Source of the DNA: an uncultured Campylobacter sp.
Lineage (GTDB): Bacteria > Campylobacterota > Campylobacteria > Campylobacterales > Campylobacteraceae
DNA: 18,253 bases
Assembly: GCF_905372745.1 (NCBI RefSeq)
Contig: NZ_CAJPQR010000042.1
Span: 1-18,253 of the forward strand
Direction of reading: 5' to 3'
In this document: positions 14,692-18,253 of the stretch, piece after piece
Position numbering within the stretch: position 1 is the stretch's first letter
Layout of the letters: every line of letters begins with the position of its first letter
The notes under the pieces: generated by a model
Told to the model about the DNA's origin: nothing
What the model saw: only the letters and a program-made list of their open reading frames with translations
The model's database searches: none
Translations under genes and position numbers: made by a program

Positions 14692-15789
14692 GTGAAAAAC
14701 GCACTACTGATCATCGGCGAAGATATCGGCGTAAACGCGCCTTTTTTAGATTATATTATTTGCGCTTACAAGCGGCATTTCGGCGAGTTGGGCGAGTTTA
14801 GGTTTGTTAGCAAAAGCGACAAGGAGTTGCCGTTTATCATCGAGCATCTTTGTGCGCGCTCGGACGGTCTTTGTATATTTGCGTCGAGTAAAAACTACTC
14901 CGTCGCGGCTAAAATTTTAGCTACGCTTAGCGGCGACGTTTTAGAGCTAAAATCCCCTCAGATGCTAGCTCCCAGTAGAGCAGAAATCTTTAGCGACGAG
15001 AGCTTTTTAGTAAGATTAGACCAAACTTACGTAAATTTAATAAAAGCCGACGCAAATCAAAAATTGCCCGCCATAGAGATCAAAACGCAGCGCGATTTCG
15101 GATATTTTCACTTAGTAGACTTTGACGAGGAGAGCGCGAAAATCCTACTCGAACCGCTAGCTAAAACATACGAGGTGCAGATTTATTCGTCTCAAATTTT
15201 ATCAAATTTGGCGTTAATCAGAGTAGAAGCGAATAAATTCGGTCAAATCGGCGGCTTTATAAACGGCTCGAAAAATCTCTTTTCGGGCAAATTTTTTGAA
15301 GGCGAAGACGTCGCGGCTCACGTAGCGCGCGTACTTATGTCAAGCGGGCTAAAGCTAACCTTTGCCGAGTCTTGCACTGCGGGGCTTGCTGCGGCAAAAT
15401 TCGGCGCTTTTGCGGGGGTTTCGGCTGCATTTAACGGCTCGCTAGTGACCTACGCAAATAAGATGAAGCGCGACTGGCTGGGCGTTAGCGATGAGATTTT
15501 ACAAACCTACGGCGCGGTGAGCGAGCAGTGCGTGATGGCGATGCTAAAAGGCGCGCTAAAGGCGAGCGAATCGGATTTTTCTCTAGCTATCAGCGGTATC
15601 GCGGGGCCTGACGGCGGTAGCGAGACAAAGCCCGTGGGGACGGTATTTGTAGGAGCTTACGCAAAGGACGGCGAGCGTATCATCGAAAGGCTAAATTTAA
15701 ACGGAGACCGCAACTACATAAGAGAGCAAAGCGCGCTGGCTGCGTATGTTTGCTTGCTAAAGCTAAAGCCGAGGCTGTTTTTAGCGTAA
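14692..15789 (+). CDS. CinA-family protein with intact PncC (nicotinamide-nucleotide amidase) domain
   Basis: The C-terminal domain (about residues 205-358) is a clear PncC/CinA-C domain: LTFAESCTAGLAAAKF with the catalytic serine S227, GSLVTYANKMK with the partner lysine region, and SGIAGPDGGSETKPVGTVFVG. PncC deamidates NMN to nicotinic acid mononucleotide in pyridine nucleotide recycling. The first 200 residues occupy the place of the CinA N-terminal MoaB-like pyrophosphatase and linker domains. They lack the expected G-T-E-L-L and GGLGPT-type motifs and look eroded. Total length (365) is somewhat short for full CinA (about 400-420). The GTG start is set by AAAGGAG seven bases upstream. 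It is divergent from ileS and monocistronic. The name cinA is used for such genes, but a competence role is not implied. Confidence 0.85.
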   Translation: MKNALLIIGEDIGVNAPFLDYIICAYKRHFGELGEFRFVSKSDKELPFIIEHLCARSDGLCIFASSKNYSVAAKILATLSGDVLELKSPQMLAPSRAEIFSDESFLVRLDQTYVNLIKADANQKLPAIEIKTQRDFGYFHLVDFDEESAKILLEPLAKTYEVQIYSSQILSNLALIRVEANKFGQIGGFINGSKNLFSGKFFEGEDVAAHVARVLMSSGLKLTFAESCTAGLAAAKFGAFAGVSAAFNGSLVTYANKMKRDWLGVSDEILQTYGAVSEQCVMAMLKGALKASESDFSLAISGIAGPDGGSETKPVGTVFVGAYAKDGERIIERLNLNGDRNYIREQSALAAYVCLLKLKPRLFLA

Positions 15790-15925
15790 ATTTGGTCAAA
15801 TTTGGTGAAATTTACGCTCGCTAAAATTTAAAGCAGATGCGTTTTGTTGTATTAAATTTGCAAAAAACGGCAGTAAGTTTAAAATTTGCCGCCGTCTTGC
15901 GCGCGAGTAGAGCATAAATCAGCTG

Positions 15926-15961
15926 CGCTAGACTTAAAATTTAGCGCATTTAGGTCTAGCG
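15926..15961. terminator. Hairpin between convergent cinA-like and rhodanese genes
   Basis: CGCTAGAC (15926-15933) and GTCTAGCG (15954-15961) form a perfect 8-bp stem with a 20-base loop. It lies between the 3' ends of two convergent genes, where a bidirectional terminator is expected, but neither side has a good T tract. A second weaker pair (CGGCA/TGCCG) lies about 60 bases earlier. Confidence 0.4.
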
Positions 15962-15981
15962 GATTAAAGTAAATTTGCGGA

Positions 15982-16359
15982 TTATTTTTGATACGGCGCG
16001 GTTTCGTAGCCTTGATTTATTAGGCTGCTCATGCCGCCGTCAAGATTTATTATATTTAGCTCCGGCGAATCTATAGCCATAGCCGCCGCAGCGCTTCTAC
16101 GCCCGCTCCTGCAAATTAGCGCGACGGGCTTTTTTAAATCGAGATTGGCTTTTAGTTCGTTTAAAAAGCTATCTTTGTCGGCGGGGTTAAAAGTGATGGT
16201 CTTTGCGCCTTTTATCACGCCCGTTTCCGCCCATTCAGAAGGCGTTCTGATATCTACGATCTGCTCGTAGTTTTTTATCGCCTCGGGACTAACTTGCACC
16301 GTAGTAATTTCAGCAAAAGCCATCGCTGCAGCCGCTCCTAAAAGTATAAACTTTCTCAT
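15982..16359 (-). CDS. Exported single-domain rhodanese-like protein
   Basis: A 125-residue protein with a signal peptide (MRKFILLGAAAAMAFA, likely cleaved before EITT), so it acts in the periplasm. The mature part is one rhodanese domain: VDIRTPSEW near residue 36, the active loop CRSGRRS with the catalytic cysteine C83, and INLDGGM followed by GYE at the end. It resembles small periplasmic sulfurtransferases of the PspE type, which move a sulfane sulfur through a cysteine persulfide. The true donor and acceptor are unknown. The ATG has AGGAG seven bases upstream. It stands alone; the downstream neighbour is convergent. Confidence 0.92.
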   Translation of the reverse strand: MRKFILLGAAAAMAFAEITTVQVSPEAIKNYEQIVDIRTPSEWAETGVIKGAKTITFNPADKDSFLNELKANLDLKKPVALICRSGRRSAAAAMAIDSPELNIINLDGGMSSLINQGYETAPYQK

Positions 16360-16662
16360 TTTTTCTCCTTAAATTTTGTGGCGCAAATATTAGCACCGAA
16401 TTTTAAACATTTTGTCATTATAAAGTCACTCCTAAATTTTTTATGAGCCAAGACGACGCAATCTCAAATTTACGTCAATGAAAAAAATAAAACATAAATT
16501 TGCGCTTTTTGTTTAAATCGCCGCTTTATCCAAGGCGTAGTTTTAGCAAATTTTAAAACGCGGCCATAGCGATTTTTGTCGATTATAAAATTATAAATTC
16601 TCCGGTTTTGCCTTATTTTTAGGATCGCGTTTTTTCCTCACTCGGCGACCGAGGCCGCAGCG

Positions 16663-16767
16663 ATGCGAGCTTTTATGCCCGGGCGCGCAATGCTCGGTCT
16701 GCTAATTTTACTTCTAACGGCGGTTATCGTAGCTGCCTTGGTTGCGGCAACTATTATTTTGCGGTAA
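16663..16767 (+). CDS. Possible 34-residue hydrophobic peptide
   Basis: ATG-started frame of 34 codons. A short basic start (MRAFMPGRA) is followed by an almost continuous hydrophobic helix rich in L, I, V and A, ending in a single arginine. GAGG lies 8 bases before the ATG. The surrounding patch is more GC-rich than its flanks, and the frame stays open upstream for several codons. No family is recognised and no neighbour supports it. It could equally be a remnant of a larger lost gene or chance. Confidence 0.25.
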   Translation: MRAFMPGRAMLGLLILLLTAVIVAALVAATIILR

Positions 16768-17120
16768 ATTCGCCTTGCTGGGCTGCAGCATTACCTGCAC
16801 GGCGCGCTTTATTAGGCGACTTGGGGTTAAATTTAGTTTTAAAGTGAATTTTTACCTCGCCTTTTTTGCTTGCGTTTATTGCCGTTTTTTGGAATCGTTA
16901 ATCGCAGTTTTTAGGCTTTTAGATGCTTGATATTAGGATGTTTTTGCGTTAGCGGCGGTACTTGCCCGCAACTTTTAGCTTTTTTAAGGTTACGCGTTTT
17001 TTGCATCTAAGCGCCCGTAAAAATATGAAAATTGCGCTACATACTGCCCTAGTATTAAGCCGACAAAAACGCGCCAAGAAACAAGCTGAAATTAACGATA
17101 GCATCAAACGGTTTTGGGTT

Positions 17121-17212
17121 AAATTTAGGCTTTTGCGGAGTTAAATTTAAAGTCGTCGCTAGTTTAAATTTATGGATTTATGATAAATTTAAATTTAGCT
17201 TTGCTTAAATTT
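17121..17212. repeat. Cluster of six AAATTT words
   Basis: AAATTT occurs at 17121, 17143, 17166, 17185, 17191 and 17207, mostly as TTAAATTTA, within 92 bases downstream of the fourth membrane paralogue. The word is common across the whole window; this is a local peak. Confidence 0.6.
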
Positions 17213-17291
17213 AAACGAGCTTAGCATAATCGCGCGATTTTCCGCTTTTGTCGTCTAAATTTACCTGAAATGCGAATTTGACGGGATCTGC

Positions 17292-17885
17292 TCAGTCTTG
17301 ATTGCGATTTTCGACGTGATCTACTCTCGACCAGGCAAGTACGTAGATAAACCCTAGCGCTAGGTAGATGCCAAGCACCGCAAGCTCGATAGGATAAGGG
17401 TCGCGCAGGGCTTTGGTAAGCAAAAACTTTAGCGCCGAGGCGATAAGCGTGCCGACTACGCAAAGCACCGCGTAGCCTGAAAATAGGGCGTTTTGCGTGA
17501 CGACGCCGAGTTTTAAATTTATCTTTATCCAAAGCAAAAACGCAAGCAACGCCACGGCGCAAATGACGAAAAATAGAACCTTATGCGTGCTGGCGGGAGC
17601 GTAGTTTGCGCTAAAGCTTAGCAAAATCATCACGCTGCTAATAGCGATAAAAATGCGGTAAAGCTTAAACACGCCTCCGCCTGCAAGTTTGTTTACCTTT
17701 GATATCGCGCCGTAAAGGCAGATAACGGAGACGAACAGCATCGCTACGCGCATGCTCGTTGCGATATCAAAGAGGCTTTTTGGTAAAACCATCTCTTGTG
17801 AGAGTAAATTTAAAATAACCAAAATCCCAGACGCCATGCCCAGCGCTTTTGCTGTGTTTAGATGCCTCATAAAGCTCGTTTGCAT
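17292..17885 (-). CDS. Six-helix membrane protein, paralogue 4 of 4
   Basis: Unrecognised 197-residue membrane protein, a distant copy of the three genes at 3979-5878. Six hydrophobic segments lie at about residues 12-31, 44-63, 75-94, 103-121, 137-154 and 166-185. The family motif is at residues 119-138, WIKINLKLGVVTQNALFSGY, and the end of the last helix has AW followed by a charged tail (SRVDHVENRNQD). An earlier stretch, KVNKLAGGGVFKLY, at the TM2-TM3 junction resembles the motif at the TM4-TM5 junction, hinting at two related three-helix halves. The ATG has AAGGAA upstream. A 16-bp perfect palindrome sits directly upstream of a likely -10 box. The gene stands alone. Confidence 0.82.
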   Translation of the reverse strand: MQTSFMRHLNTAKALGMASGILVILNLLSQEMVLPKSLFDIATSMRVAMLFVSVICLYGAISKVNKLAGGGVFKLYRIFIAISSVMILLSFSANYAPASTHKVLFFVICAVALLAFLLWIKINLKLGVVTQNALFSGYAVLCVVGTLIASALKFLLTKALRDPYPIELAVLGIYLALGFIYVLAWSRVDHVENRNQD

Positions 17886-17911
17886 CTTTTTCCTTTATAA
17901 ATTTTTGGAAT

Positions 17912-17933
17912 ATTTTATCTAAATATATTTAGA
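17912..17933 (-). promoter_or_regulatory. Palindrome next to the -10 box of paralogue 4
   Basis: TCTAAATATATTTAGA (17918-17933) is a perfect 16-bp palindrome. On the minus strand it is followed immediately by TAAAAT (17912-17917), a plausible -10 box 27 bases before the ATG at 17885. The arrangement suits a repressor or activator site, but this is inferred. Confidence 0.45.
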
Positions 17934-18253
17934 ACTAACATTAAATTTATCCGCTTTTGGGTTCGGTTCGACAACGCTCGTGTAAATTTAAATAAATACT
18001 AGCTTAAATTTATAGGATAATATTAGTATCTTTTTTTAAGTTTATTAATAAAAAATAGTCTCAATGATAAAATAAAACGAAAATATCTTACAAATTTTTG
18101 ATGCTTTGAAAGCATATATAGCTAGTTTAGCTTAAGATCTGATTTAATACCAAAATTTATATATATCTACGTTTTTTCAGGTACAACTAGCGCTTTCACC
18201 ATAAAATAAAGCTTAAAAAAATGATAAATTCGTAATAAAAAAATAAATAAAAA
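17934..18253. other. AT-rich right-hand end without a gene
   Basis: About 320 bases, strongly AT-rich, with no open frame of note. It contains the palindrome ATGCTTTGAAAGCAT (18101-18115) and a plus-strand GGATAATATT near 18016 that could be part of a promoter for a gene beyond the window. It ends in A-rich low-complexity sequence. Confidence 0.5.

Larger units (their letters stand above)
16360..17291. other. Long gene-poor region
   Basis: About 930 bases without a confident gene. It contains a locally GC-rich patch (about 16640-16810) with one small hydrophobic ORF (listed separately), broken frames, and a cluster of six AAATTT words at its right end (17121-17212). I find no RNA gene I can identify. 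Confidence 0.5.

Noticed and set aside
16742..16930. 62-residue plus-strand frame rich in F, L and C
   Set aside because: TTG start without a Shine-Dalgarno; such hydrophobic frames are common by chance in AT-rich DNA.

Overview
The window looks like a chromosomal segment of a Campylobacter of the moderately GC-rich oral group (showae, rectus, curvus or concisus type). The evidence is the gene content and order (divergent dsbD/ppk2; ileS, a 36-residue ORF, gatA, guaB, xseB and a nitrilase-fold gene in one operon), the very frequent AAATTT words in coding and non-coding DNA, and simple TATAAT-type -10 boxes. The species is not established. Both ends are A-rich (16 consecutive A at the left end), so the window may be a whole contig cut at low-complexity sequence.

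Positions 1-500: a tRNA-Gln(CUG) gene on the minus strand. Just past its 3' end lie the remains of a tyrosine-recombinase integrase that reads away from the tRNA. This is the classic arrangement of a tRNA-integrated island whose body would lie beyond position 1. Positions 843-3671: divergent dsbD (electron transfer across the inner membrane to periplasmic thiols) and ppk2 (polyphosphate kinase 2). Positions 3979-5878: three tandem minus-strand genes for six-helix inner-membrane proteins that are diverged paralogues. A fourth member stands alone at 17292-17885. All four share a W-x3-N-x2-L ... LF-x2-Y motif, and I cannot assign them to a named family. Positions 5879-6820: gene-free, with several inverted repeats and a likely minus-strand terminator.

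Positions 6821-14570: a tightly packed minus-strand operon, in transcription order ileS, a 36-residue membrane peptide, gatA, guaB, metX, xseB and a nitrilase-fold protein. Most junctions overlap or are a few bases apart. It combines translation (IleRS, and GatA, which amidates Glu-tRNA(Gln), the class of tRNA encoded at the left end), GMP synthesis, methionine synthesis and DNA repair. The last gene appears to have lost two of the three nitrilase catalytic residues. Divergent from ileS is a CinA-type protein with an intact PncC domain but an eroded N-terminal domain. Positions 15982-16359: an exported rhodanese. Positions 16360-17291 and 17886-18253: gene-poor stretches.

The parts most worth a second look are the four-member membrane protein family and its palindromic upstream regions, the apparent pseudoenzyme at the end of the ileS operon, the 36-residue ORF, and the integrase scar at tRNA-Gln.
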